Assembly (NCBI GenBank): GCA_946885335.1
Contig: CAMPGG010000103.1
Location: forward strand, 1 to 10,547
Direction: 5' to 3'
Source: an uncultured Chitinophagaceae bacterium
Lineage (GTDB): Bacteria; Bacteroidota; Bacteroidia; Chitinophagales; Chitinophagaceae
Length of the DNA: 10,547 nt
Shown: positions 1 to 8,300 of the stretch, piece by piece
Numbering within the stretch: position 1 is the first letter of the stretch
Layout: each line of letters begins with the position of its first letter
The notes under the pieces: model-generated
The model's database searches: none
Seen by the model: the letters and a program-made list of their open reading frames with translations, nothing else
What the model was told of the DNA's origin: nothing
Position numbers and translations under genes: made by a program

Positions 1-2
1 TA

Positions 3-92
3 TTGCATGCTGCCCGATCACATAAATATGCGGTTAATGATGAACGGTATGAAAGGATCACTATCCATGCAAAAAATATACAACTGGTTTAA
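3..92 (+). CDS. Possible 3' end of an upstream gene, unidentified
   Basis: The frame beginning at base 3 is open from the window edge and ends in TAA at 90-92, giving 29 residues that end in ITIHAKNIQLV. The composition is mixed and charged (RSHKYAVNDERYERI), as in a real soluble protein. Just after the stop the sequence turns strongly AT-rich, as expected at a gene end. The fragment is too short to assign to a family. A second frame from base 1 stays open to 177, but its translation is less protein-like and crosses the AT-rich spacer. Low confidence, because the rest of the gene lies outside the window. Confidence 0.28.
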   Translation: MHAARSHKYAVNDERYERITIHAKNIQLV

Positions 93-183
93 AACTTTCT
101 CCCTTTACTTCAAAGTATTTTCTATCTTAAAATTCTTAAAAGATTATAGTTTACTTTGCTGCTCATTCAATTATTAAAATTTA
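93..183 (+). promoter_or_regulatory. AT-rich spacer with weak promoter-like element before the CPBP gene
   Basis: This is 91 bp of AT-rich noncoding sequence. At 151-158 it reads TTACTTTG, followed by C, which is close to the Bacteroidota -7 consensus TAnnTTTG. No clear TTG is seen at the expected -33 distance. Transcription from here would give a leader of roughly 20 nt before the ATG at 184. There is no Shine-Dalgarno sequence, as is usual in this phylum. The promoter call is tentative. Confidence 0.3.
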
Positions 184-918
184 ATGATAGGAATTCTTGT
201 ACAACTTGCTATTTCATGGTTGCTGGCATGGGTCTTTTATAAGAAAGGATTAGAAGTTTTAGGGTTTTATCCAACAAAGAAAAGGCTTGTTCATTTTATC
301 TTATTTTTTATCATCACAGGATTATGCTGTGCCTCTGGTTTCATCATGAAAATGGTTTTAACGCACCAGGCCTGGATCATTAATCCTGCTTTAAATTCCA
401 GTTTGGCATTAGAAGGTATTTGGTGGAATATCAAATCCGTTTTGTTTGAGGAACTGATCTTTCGCGGAGTTATTTTATATATCCTGATCAGGAAAATCGG
501 ATCAACAAAAGCCATCATTATTTCAGCCATCGCTTTTGGTATTTATCACTGGTTTTCAATGAATGCATTTGGAAATATTACCCAAATGATATTCCTGTTT
601 TTAACTACAGGTATCATGGGTTTATTACTGGCATACGCATATGCAAAAACATTATCACTGTATATTCCAATCGCCATTCACCTGGGATGGAATTTTACCC
701 AAAATTTTATTTTCTCTTCGGGCCCCACAGGAAACGGTCTTTTTATCCAGGAAATTCCGGGGCCTTTCAGAACCGATTCTTATTTGATTTACTTTTCAAT
801 CCTGTTCATTCCCATGATCAGTGTTTTTATAATAAATTTTTTGTTGTTGAAGAAAATAAAGCAAGTGAAGGATTTTGCACCGAATAATATTCATCCAGTT
901 CCCGCAACCCATGAATAA
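184..918 (+). CDS. CPBP family intramembrane metalloprotease (CAAX protease/Abi-like)
   Basis: A 244-residue polytopic membrane protein with the motifs of the CPBP (CAAX protease and bacteriocin-processing, Abi/Rce1-like) family. Motif 1 is EELIFR (E89, E90, R94), motif 2 is FGIYH (F118, H122) and motif 3 is HLGWN (H166, N170). The glutamates and histidines are the expected metal and catalytic residues, so the protein is probably active. Hydrophobic segments lie near residues 1-18, 35-58, 82-103, 108-125, 133-157 and 198-222. Bacterial members cleave within the membrane, and some act in peptide maturation or bacteriocin self-immunity. The substrate here cannot be inferred. The gene overlaps the next one by 8 bases, so the two are probably translated together. 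The start at 184 directly precedes the first hydrophobic segment. Confidence 0.9.
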   Translation: MIGILVQLAISWLLAWVFYKKGLEVLGFYPTKKRLVHFILFFIITGLCCASGFIMKMVLTHQAWIINPALNSSLALEGIWWNIKSVLFEELIFRGVILYILIRKIGSTKAIIISAIAFGIYHWFSMNAFGNITQMIFLFLTTGIMGLLLAYAYAKTLSLYIPIAIHLGWNFTQNFIFSSGPTGNGLFIQEIPGPFRTDSYLIYFSILFIPMISVFIINFLLLKKIKQVKDFAPNNIHPVPATHE

Positions 919-2080
919 AATTTTACCATTCATCGTTGTCGCCCAGTTTTTAAGTACCTCACTATGGTTTGCGGGTAATGCCGTACTTCCGGATATTATT
1001 ACAGCATTTGATTTGCCCGCCGGTTACCTGGCACATATTACCAGCGCGGTGCAGTTTGGATTTATTTCCGGCACTTTGGTATTTGCATTATTTACCATTG
1101 CAGACCGTTTCTCTCCATCAAGAGTATTCTTTGCCAGTTCGCTGCTTGCCGCATTATTTAACCTGGGTGTTTTATTGCCTGGAAATGAAAGTGCCGGCAT
1201 TTTACTTTTTCGTTTTGCCACCGGTTTTTTCCTGGCAGGTATTTATCCTGTAGGGATGAAAATTGCATCCGATTATTTTCAAAAGGGCTTGGGAAAATCC
1301 CTGGGTTTGCTGGTGGGTGCCCTTGTTTTAGGAACCGCTTTTCCACATTTATTGAAAAATTTTACCAGTCATTTACCCTGGAAACTGGTCATCATTACAA
1401 CGTCTTTTTTGTCCGTGCTGGGCGGTTTCATTATCCTGCTGGGAGTGCCTGACGGACCGTTCAGGAAAAAAAGCAACCAATTTAACTGGAAAACTTTTTT
1501 AATCAGTTTTCGTGACCGGCAATTTCGTTCCGCGGCATTTGGTTATTTCGGTCATATGTGGGAGTTATATACATTTTGGGCTTTTGTCCCTGTGATGTTA
1601 TTTACTTACCAGCAAAATTTTCCTGGTGAAAATTTTGATATCCCTTTGCTTTCATTTTTCATCATTGCATCCGGTGGACTGGCTTGTTTTATCAGCGGGT
1701 GGATATCGAATGATGTAGGTGTGAAAAAGCTGGCCACTATCTGCTTATTTCTTTCCTGTATATGCTGTCTAATTTCACCCTGGCTTTTATTTGTGGTGCC
1801 GGTTAATGTACTCATCATCTTCCTGTTATTTTGGGGGATGGTGGTGGTTGCAGATTCTCCTTTATTTTCAACCCTTGTCGCAAACAATGCAAGCCCGGAA
1901 TATCGTGGCACATCATTAACTATTGTGAACTGCATCGGATTTTCAATCACCATTATCAGCATTCAATTCATTAACCTTGCAGGATCTTATTTTGGTAAAT
2001 ATATTTTTATGTTGTTAAGCATAGGCCCGATCCTGGGACTCGTTGCATTGCTGATGAAGCCAAAAGAAAATACTAAATAA
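911..2080 (+). CDS. MFS transporter, 12 transmembrane helices
   Basis: A 389-residue inner-membrane protein of the major facilitator superfamily, with the usual length and about 12 hydrophobic segments. Family features are the first helix with SLWFAGNAVLPDI (17-29), a motif-A-like loop ADRFSPSR (64-71) between helices 2 and 3, and the helix 4-5 region with RFATGFFLAGIYPVGMK (101-117) and GALVLGTAFPHLL (136-148). A cytoplasmic linker rich in K, R and N (about 182-206) divides the halves, and the second half opens with GYFGHMWELYTFWAFVP. The substrate is not evident. The ATG at 911 is chosen over an in-frame ATG at 875: the extra 12 residues are not typical of an MFS N-terminus and would lie inside the CPBP gene, whereas 911 gives the common ATGAATAA stop-start overlap. 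Co-translation with the CPBP protease is likely. A joint function, for example peptide or drug export with processing, is only speculation. Confidence 0.88.
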   Translation: MNKILPFIVVAQFLSTSLWFAGNAVLPDIITAFDLPAGYLAHITSAVQFGFISGTLVFALFTIADRFSPSRVFFASSLLAALFNLGVLLPGNESAGILLFRFATGFFLAGIYPVGMKIASDYFQKGLGKSLGLLVGALVLGTAFPHLLKNFTSHLPWKLVIITTSFLSVLGGFIILLGVPDGPFRKKSNQFNWKTFLISFRDRQFRSAAFGYFGHMWELYTFWAFVPVMLFTYQQNFPGENFDIPLLSFFIIASGGLACFISGWISNDVGVKKLATICLFLSCICCLISPWLLFVVPVNVLIIFLLFWGMVVVADSPLFSTLVANNASPEYRGTSLTIVNCIGFSITIISIQFINLAGSYFGKYIFMLLSIGPILGLVALLMKPKENTK

Positions 2081-2105
2081 AAAACCCCGGATCCAACCCG
2101 GGGTT
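2077..2105 (-). terminator. Rho-independent terminator for the minus-strand operon
   Basis: Bases 2083-2090 (AACCCCGG) pair perfectly with 2098-2105 (CCGGGGTT) around a 7-nt loop. Read on the minus strand, the stem is followed at once by TTTTATTT (2082-2075), the classical intrinsic terminator layout, 45 nt past the stop of the OmpA gene at 2150. On the plus strand the stem is followed only by TT and then ACTG, so it would stop MFS transcripts less well. It starts within 3 nt of the MFS stop codon, however, so it may also protect that mRNA end. Confidence 0.85.
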
Positions 2106-2149
2106 ACTGTATATCCTAACAAAAATTCTACCGAAAACTTTTTAAGCAA

Positions 2150-4156
2150 TTAATCTTTAGTAATATTTATTAATGCCCTGCGATTCATACTTCTGCCATC
2201 AGGATTATCACGTCCATTGATCAACTCCATTTCTACCGGGCAACAGGCACCGAATGATTCAAAAGTGATCCTGCTGCTGTCAATACCTTTCGACACAAGG
2301 TAATCGGCGCAAGACTTGGCACGCCTGTCAGATAATTTTTTATTGTATTCTTCCGATCCAAGGCCATCGGTATAACCCGAGATCTGGATAGTCGCTAATG
2401 TATCTGCCAATAAAACATGGTAAATGGAATCCAGTTGTTCTAGACCACGTTCCTTCAGATCACTTCTGTCAAAATCAAAATAAACACTTACAACCGTTTC
2501 TGGTTTAATAACCAGTTTCTTTTCCATACAGATGGTGGCATTGGTCAATACATCCGTTTGCCAATGTGATTCATCGTTTTTCGCAATATTGATTTGTTCT
2601 GTTACTTCATTGTATAAATCTTTTGTAACAAAAAATTGTTGCTGATTAACCGGGCTGGTTAAATCAAACTTAAATGATCCGTCGCTGGCTGTGTTGGTTC
2701 GTAAACTTTTACCGGCAACATCTTTCATGATAACTTCTGCTCCTTCAACCGGTGAATTATTGCGGCAGTCTATAACCATACCAGTAATGACTTTCTTTTT
2801 TGGTGTTTTGCTCACGGCATAAGTCTCCAGGCAACAACCCGATCCGCGATCGGAACTAATAATCGCATCCTGCAATAATGATTCGCCGGCAGTTGCAAAA
2901 AAGTAAAGATCATCACGGGAAGAATTTACAGGATGACCCATATTTTCTGGCTTTGTCCATTGCTTTTCTTTTCCGTTAGAAACAAAAAGATCATAGCCTC
3001 CCATACCTGGCGTTCTGTCTGAAGAAAATACCAGGCTATTGGTATTTACATGATAGTATGGTGCCTGTTCATTGCCTGCTGTATTTAATCCGGAGCCCGC
3101 ATTTACCGGTTCCCCCGTACTGCCATCTGCATTTAATGTTGCATACCAGATATCAAATTGACCATATCCGCCTGGCCTGTCAGATGCAAAAAATAAATAC
3201 TTACCATCAGCAGAACTAAAAGGTTGTTTGCTGCTAAAATTTTCTGTATTGATGAAAGGCAGTTTAACCGGCTGGCTCCATCCATTTTCATTTTTGGTGG
3301 AATAATAAATGGCCGATAAGTTTTTCCCATTTTCGTTTATCCACTGTGTATAATAAAGATATTGGCCATCCGCACTGATCATGGCAGCACCCTGGTTTAA
3401 TGATGCATCCAGATTTATGATGTTGACAGGTTCAATATTTTGCAATCCACCATTATTCCTGGTAGCTGTATACAACCTGTTATGATAAGGATTAACACCT
3501 TCAACATACACTGAATCTTTTTCGGTGCTGGTTAATAAAAACTGGTTTTGTGTAATGGCAACAGGTGCAAAAATTCCTTTTTCATTTCCAAACGCTGTAT
3601 TGATCTTTTGAATTTTATACAGGCTGGAATCTGGTCTTGCATGCTGGCTCTTTATAAATTGAAGGGTTGCCAATTCAGTTTCAGCGGCTTGTTTAAATGA
3701 ATTGCCTGCTGCATAAGAATTTAAAAATTGGTTTATGCTTTCTTCCGCTGTTGAATAATTTCCAAGGCTTCGCTGGCAAACGGCATACCAGTATAATCCA
3801 TTTGCATTTTTTTCTTTATCCTCATTGAAATAAGCCAGGTAACGGGACGAAGCCTCTGTCCAGTAGTTTGCGAGGCGATAACTTTCTGCTTGTTTGTAAA
3901 GTATACCGGATCTTGTTTGATCGCCCATTTTTCCTTCCCGGTTCTTTTTAGAATTCAATGGAAAACCAGTAGGTTCAATTTCTTTTTTGGCAGGATGCAG
4001 AAATTGCTCATATAAACCCGCAGCGGTGTAATAATCGCCGGCGGCAAAATACTTGTCGGCCAATTCGAGTCGTTTATCCGATTGGGCCGTGGCTTGCAAA
4101 ATGGATATACAACCAACAAGCAATATTAAAAACCTGTTGATAATGGTTTTTGCCAT
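2150..4156 (-). CDS. PorE-like OmpA family protein (TPR, beta-propeller, regulatory-like fold, OmpA)
   Basis: A 668-residue exported periplasmic protein, counted from the ATG at 4156. Domains in order: signal peptide (1-25, AKTIINRFLILLVGCIS then ATAQ); TPR-like helices (about 28-170); a PD40/WD40-like beta-propeller (about 190-450) with blades such as ADGKYLFFASDRPGG and LVFSSDRTPGMGGYDLF; a carboxypeptidase-regulatory-like beta-sandwich (about 456-535, ITGMVIDCRNNSPVEGAEV); and a C-terminal OmpA peptidoglycan-binding domain (about 555-668) with VYFDFDRSDL, SGYTDGLGSEEYNKKLSDRRA and NRRALI. This is the domain order of the T9SS component PorE of Porphyromonas. The Asp of YTD and the Arg of LSDRRA, which bind diaminopimelate in OmpA domains, are present. 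An ATG at 4210 would add 18 residues before the signal peptide and is less likely. It is the last gene of the adhesin operon and probably links the outer-membrane machinery to the cell wall. Calling it the core PorE rather than a locus-specific paralogue is not possible from sequence alone. Confidence 0.9.
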   Translation of the reverse strand: MAKTIINRFLILLVGCISILQATAQSDKRLELADKYFAAGDYYTAAGLYEQFLHPAKKEIEPTGFPLNSKKNREGKMGDQTRSGILYKQAESYRLANYWTEASSRYLAYFNEDKEKNANGLYWYAVCQRSLGNYSTAEESINQFLNSYAAGNSFKQAAETELATLQFIKSQHARPDSSLYKIQKINTAFGNEKGIFAPVAITQNQFLLTSTEKDSVYVEGVNPYHNRLYTATRNNGGLQNIEPVNIINLDASLNQGAAMISADGQYLYYTQWINENGKNLSAIYYSTKNENGWSQPVKLPFINTENFSSKQPFSSADGKYLFFASDRPGGYGQFDIWYATLNADGSTGEPVNAGSGLNTAGNEQAPYYHVNTNSLVFSSDRTPGMGGYDLFVSNGKEKQWTKPENMGHPVNSSRDDLYFFATAGESLLQDAIISSDRGSGCCLETYAVSKTPKKKVITGMVIDCRNNSPVEGAEVIMKDVAGKSLRTNTASDGSFKFDLTSPVNQQQFFVTKDLYNEVTEQINIAKNDESHWQTDVLTNATICMEKKLVIKPETVVSVYFDFDRSDLKERGLEQLDSIYHVLLADTLATIQISGYTDGLGSEEYNKKLSDRRAKSCADYLVSKGIDSSRITFESFGACCPVEMELINGRDNPDGRSMNRRALINITKD

Positions 4157-4172
4157 ACAGGAAATTTCCTGT
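4157..4172. promoter_or_regulatory. Perfect 16-bp palindrome at the start of the OmpA/PorE-like gene
   Basis: ACAGGAAATTTCCTGT is its own reverse complement over all 16 bases and touches the preferred ATG at 4156. A symmetrical site without a loop suits a dimeric DNA-binding protein better than an RNA hairpin. In the mRNA it places AGGAAA about 10 nt before the ATG, which could also be a weak ribosome-binding sequence, though these bacteria rarely depend on one. If the upstream ATG at 4210 were used instead, the palindrome would be coding. Function unproven. Confidence 0.35.
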
Positions 4173-4267
4173 TGCAGGTATTTGTTTCGTAGCGTTAGAA
4201 TGTTATTCATAATAGTTGCTCAAACTTTTTGGGGTAAAGATTACCAGCGCACATGCTGCATTTAATT

Positions 4268-5278
4268 TTAAAGTCGCGGGCAGCGGATAAAATCAAAAAT
4301 GCTTTTTGTTCCTTCTCTTTTTATATATGAAAGACTTAGTTCAAAACTGTTGATATTCCTGGCCATGTTACCCAGTTTTGATGTGTTGGCATCATAGCTT
4401 AACCCGAAAATGAAATCCTTATAATCAACGCCAACAAAAGGAGCAATAGCATCCTTGTAGCGATAATATCCACCCAACATCAAATCTGTTTCTTCATTCA
4501 CATTTAATTGCACGTAAGTACCCAACATGGTTTCATTTGCAGAGCCCTGCTGGTTAAATAAAAAATGCGGAACAATGCTGGCCCTGTCAGAAATATTAAT
4601 GCTTACACCTCCATGCAAAACATAACGAAGCGGTATCGTATTCAATTCAACACTTTCTTCTGAAATGATCGGGTCTTTGGGCCTGTTGATATGAAAGAAT
4701 GATAATCCACCAAAAGCATTGTATTTTTTATTGGGTGAAGCGTCATAATACAAAACGCCGGTTCCCATATCCAGTGTAGTTGCGGAAGTGGATGCAAAAC
4801 TTTCTGTAATGGCATTGTTGGCGTTATAGCCGGTGATAGGATTCCACTGTTCACCCCATTTAAATTTGGATTGATCAACCCGTCGATTGATTAAACCGGC
4901 CTGCATGGCGAACACCATCCGGTGTTCATTGTTGGTGCCGAATTTAACCCCGGTATATGCAACGGATGCATAAGTATTAAAATAATTAAAACCACCGTCT
5001 CCGGCTGATTGATTCAGCAGGTTGACACCCAGGGAAATGTTTTTATCGGTTCGCGTATCAAATGAGATACCGGTAGTTCGATAAGGATTTCCAATACCTC
5101 CCCATTGACTCCGGTAGATGGCAGAAACCCTGTATTCGCCGTCACTTCCGCCTGTCATAGCCGGGTTTATATACATCGGGAATGTATAGTTCTGGGTGAA
5201 GTGGGGGTCTGTTTGTGCAAGCGATTGTTGAATCGTTGCCATCAACAGGCAAGCTGTGATATATCCGCGTAGTTGCAT
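4268..5278 (-). CDS. Type IX secretion system membrane protein, PorP/SprF family
   Basis: A 336-residue outer-membrane beta-barrel protein of the PorP/SprF family, at the usual family length. A signal peptide (1-21, ending SLA before Q22) is followed by the family's hallmark mature start DPHFTQNYTFPMYINPAMTG (24-43) and YRSQWGGIG. Alternating amphipathic strands run through the rest, including GVNLLNQSAGDGGFNYF and VGVDYKDFIFGLSYD, ending in a short basic tail with the typical Cys-Pro-Arg (CPRL). In Flavobacterium, SprF is needed to secrete and display the neighbouring adhesin SprB, which carries a type B sorting domain. Here the gene lies 60 nt downstream of just such a cargo gene, so it is probably that protein's cognate partner. 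Genomes of this group usually carry several paralogues, so this need not be the core T9SS PorP. The start at 5278 directly precedes the signal peptide. Confidence 0.93.
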   Translation of the reverse strand: MQLRGYITACLLMATIQQSLAQTDPHFTQNYTFPMYINPAMTGGSDGEYRVSAIYRSQWGGIGNPYRTTGISFDTRTDKNISLGVNLLNQSAGDGGFNYFNTYASVAYTGVKFGTNNEHRMVFAMQAGLINRRVDQSKFKWGEQWNPITGYNANNAITESFASTSATTLDMGTGVLYYDASPNKKYNAFGGLSFFHINRPKDPIISEESVELNTIPLRYVLHGGVSINISDRASIVPHFLFNQQGSANETMLGTYVQLNVNEETDLMLGGYYRYKDAIAPFVGVDYKDFIFGLSYDANTSKLGNMARNINSFELSLSYIKREGTKSIFDFIRCPRL

Positions 5279-5298
5279 CTGTGTTAGTTTCGGTTTTT

Positions 5299-5315
5299 TA
5301 TTATCCGTGATAATA
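5299..5315. other. Short AT-rich hairpin between the adhesin and PorP/SprF genes
   Basis: TATTATC (5299-5305) and GATAATA (5309-5315) are perfectly complementary around the 3-nt loop CGT, within the 60-nt gap of the operon. On the minus strand the hairpin is followed by an A-tract, not a T-tract, so it is not an intrinsic terminator for the operon. It could influence RNA stability or processing between the two cistrons, or it may be chance in AT-rich DNA. Confidence 0.3.
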
Positions 5316-5338
5316 TAGAATATGGTTGCATTATTAAT

Positions 5339-8300
5339 TTATCGTAATAAAGTGATTGATCCTTTTGATTTAATGATCCGTCCATCAGTCAGTACGGCAC
5401 GTAACGTATATACATAAACGCCAACCGGCTGATGTTTGCCGCGGTGTGTACCATCCCAGCCACGGCTTATATTATTGATCATGTGAATTTCCTGCCCGTA
5501 CTGGTTAAATATCCTCATCTCCAGTTGGGTTACATAGTTGCTGTACACATACAGGATATCATTTTTTCCATCTGCATTTGGTGTAAATACATTCGGTACA
5601 AAAACATCTTTATCCAAAGGATTAACGGTAACCTGGTAATTCAGCGGCGTGCCGGCACAGCCATTGTTCATTGGCGTAACGGTGATGGTTCCGCTGATAG
5701 GAGCATTTCCCTGGTTGGTTGCAGTAAACGATGGAACATTGCCGGTACCGGAAGCTGCTAAACCAATGGCAGGATTCGAGTTGGTCCAGTTATAAACAAT
5801 ATTGGAAGGAGTGCCTGATAAATTGGTAACCGGTATGGTCATTCCATCATTCACCGTATTATCAGAAACCTGGTTAACTGTAGGAATATCATTAACAGTA
5901 ACCACCAGGGTAGTTCCTCCTGTAGCACATTGGCCGGGTGTTGTTGTAAACGTATATGTTCCTGAAGCCTGGTTGCTTATTTCAGCAGGACTCCAGGTAC
6001 CTTCAATTCCATTTGCAGAAGTGGTGGACAACAAAGGTGCTGCTGTTCCACGGCAAAGAGATAAGGTTGTTCCGAAATCAAATGCTGGTTCCAGGATAGG
6101 GTTCACGGTAACGGTCAGGGTAAATTTACCAATACATTGTTCAGGTGTTGCATCGGGTGTAAATGTATACACACCGGATGCCTGTTTATCAATGATGGCA
6201 GGTTCCCAGCTTCCATTTATATTATTGGTAGATGTGCCTGGCAGAGCAGGAACATCGCCACCCGTGCAAATCGTTAAGGTTGGTTCCAGGTCAAATGTTG
6301 GTGCCACACTAGGTGTTACGGTCACAGTAAGAGTAGTCATGGTGCCGCATGATCCGGCTACAGGCGTAAAGGTGTAGGTGCCTGAAGCCTGGTTATCAAT
6401 AATTGCCGGGCTCCATGTTCCGATAATACCGTTGGTTGAAACTGTTGGTAATTCCGGTACGGTGCTGTCAGAACAAACAGTCAATGTTGTTCCAAAATCA
6501 AAGGTTGGCAGTACATTTTGATTTACTGTTACCGTAAATGTTGTGGTCGTTGCACAAACACCTGCAGCAGGCGTAAAAGTATATACCCCGGAAGCTTGTT
6601 TGCTTATTTCTGTTGGATTCCAGGTACCTGTAATGCCATTTTCTGAAGTAGAAGGTAAAACAGGAACAAAATCTTCCGCACAAATCGTCAGCGTGGTTCC
6701 AAATGTAAATGTTGGTGTTGTATTAGGTGTAACGGTAACTGAAAAAGTGAAACCGTTTGCACATAACCCGGTTGTGGGTGTGAATGTATAGGTTGCGGAG
6801 GCCTGGTTGCTTACAGAAGCCGGGCTCCAGGTTCCGGTAATACCATTGTCAGATGTTGTTGGTAATGAAGGAACAGTTTCGCCGGCACAAATAGTCAGGG
6901 ATGATCCAAAACTAAATGCAGGTGTTACATTTGGGCTAATGGTAACCGTTAGCGTTGCAGTGGTTGCACACAAACCCGCTGTTGGTGTAAAAGTATAGGT
7001 GCCGGAATTTTCATTGTCAATTGTTGAAGGACTCCATGTTCCGGTAATATTATTGTTTGATGTTGTTGGCAATGCAGGTGCTGTTGCTTCCGCACAAATG
7101 GTGAGCGAAGTGCCGAAATCAAATGTTGGCACCACGTTCGGATTAACAGTAACATTGAATGTTGCAGTTGTTGCACATATACCTGCTGTTGGTGTAAATG
7201 TATAAGTACCGGATGCCTGGTTACTGACAACTGCAGGGTTCCATGTCCCGGTAATTCCATTAACAGATGTGGTAGGTAAAGTTGGAACAGTTCCCTCAGC
7301 ACAGATCGTTAGCGAAGTTCCAAAATCAAAAGTTGGTAATACATTAGGCGTAACCGTTACATTAAAAGTTACTGGTGATGCACATCCACCACCGGGCGTA
7401 AAAGTATAAGTTCCTGAGTTTTGATTGTCAACTGTAGCCGGGCTCCAGGTTCCTGAAATACCATTCTCAGAATTTGCAGGTAATGAAGGCACGGTTGCTC
7501 CGGCACAAATGGTTAGTGATGTTCCGAAAGTAAATGTGGGTATTTCATTCGGATTTACCGTTACGGTAAATATTGCGGTTGTCGCACATTGACCCGCATC
7601 TGGTGTAAATGTATAGCTGCCCGAAACCTGGTTACTGACAACGGCAGGGTTCCAGGTGCCGGTAATATTGTTTGAAGATGTTGCCGGTAATACAGGAGCT
7701 GTGGCATTTTCACATATCGTTTGTGTTGTACCAAAACTGAATGTTGGTGTTATATTGGGAGTTACAGTAACTGTAAAAGTTGCCATTGTTGCACAAAAGC
7801 CTTCGGCTGGCAGAAAAGTGTAAGTATCAGAAGCTGTATTACTGATCTCTGAAGGAAACCATGTTCCTGTAATGTTGTTTTCAGATGTAGCAGGTAATAG
7901 TGGTACGGTTCCTCCTTCACAAATGGTTAAAGTTGTTCCAATATCAAAAGTTGGAATTACATTATTATTCACTGTTACAGTAAATGTTATTGGGGTGGCG
8001 CAAATTCCGGCAGCCGGAGTAAAAGTATAAATGCCGGAACTTGTGTTACTGACTTCGGAGGGATTCCAGGTGCCGGAGATTCCATTCGTTGAAATAGGTT
8101 TTAAATTAGGAATGGCATCATCGCCTGCGCAGATGGTTATAGCCGTTCCAAAATCAAATGTTGGAATAATGTTCGGATTAACGGTTACGGACAACGTAGT
8201 TGAAGTAGCGCATAAGCCCGCTGTTGGCGTAAAAGTATAAGTCCCTGAATTTTGGTTATCAATTGTTGAAGGACTCCATGTTCCGGTAATACTATTAGAT

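Noticed and set aside
1..177. Open frame 1 from the window edge to TAA at 175-177 as the end of an upstream gene
   Set aside because: The translation is Met/Phe/Leu/Lys-rich, runs through the AT-rich spacer and looks like chance. The frame ending at 92 is the better, though still weak, candidate.
875..910. Upstream ATG at 875 as the MFS start
   Set aside because: It would add 12 atypical residues and overlap the protease gene by 44 bases. The ATG at 911 gives a normal MFS N-terminus and a common stop-start overlap.
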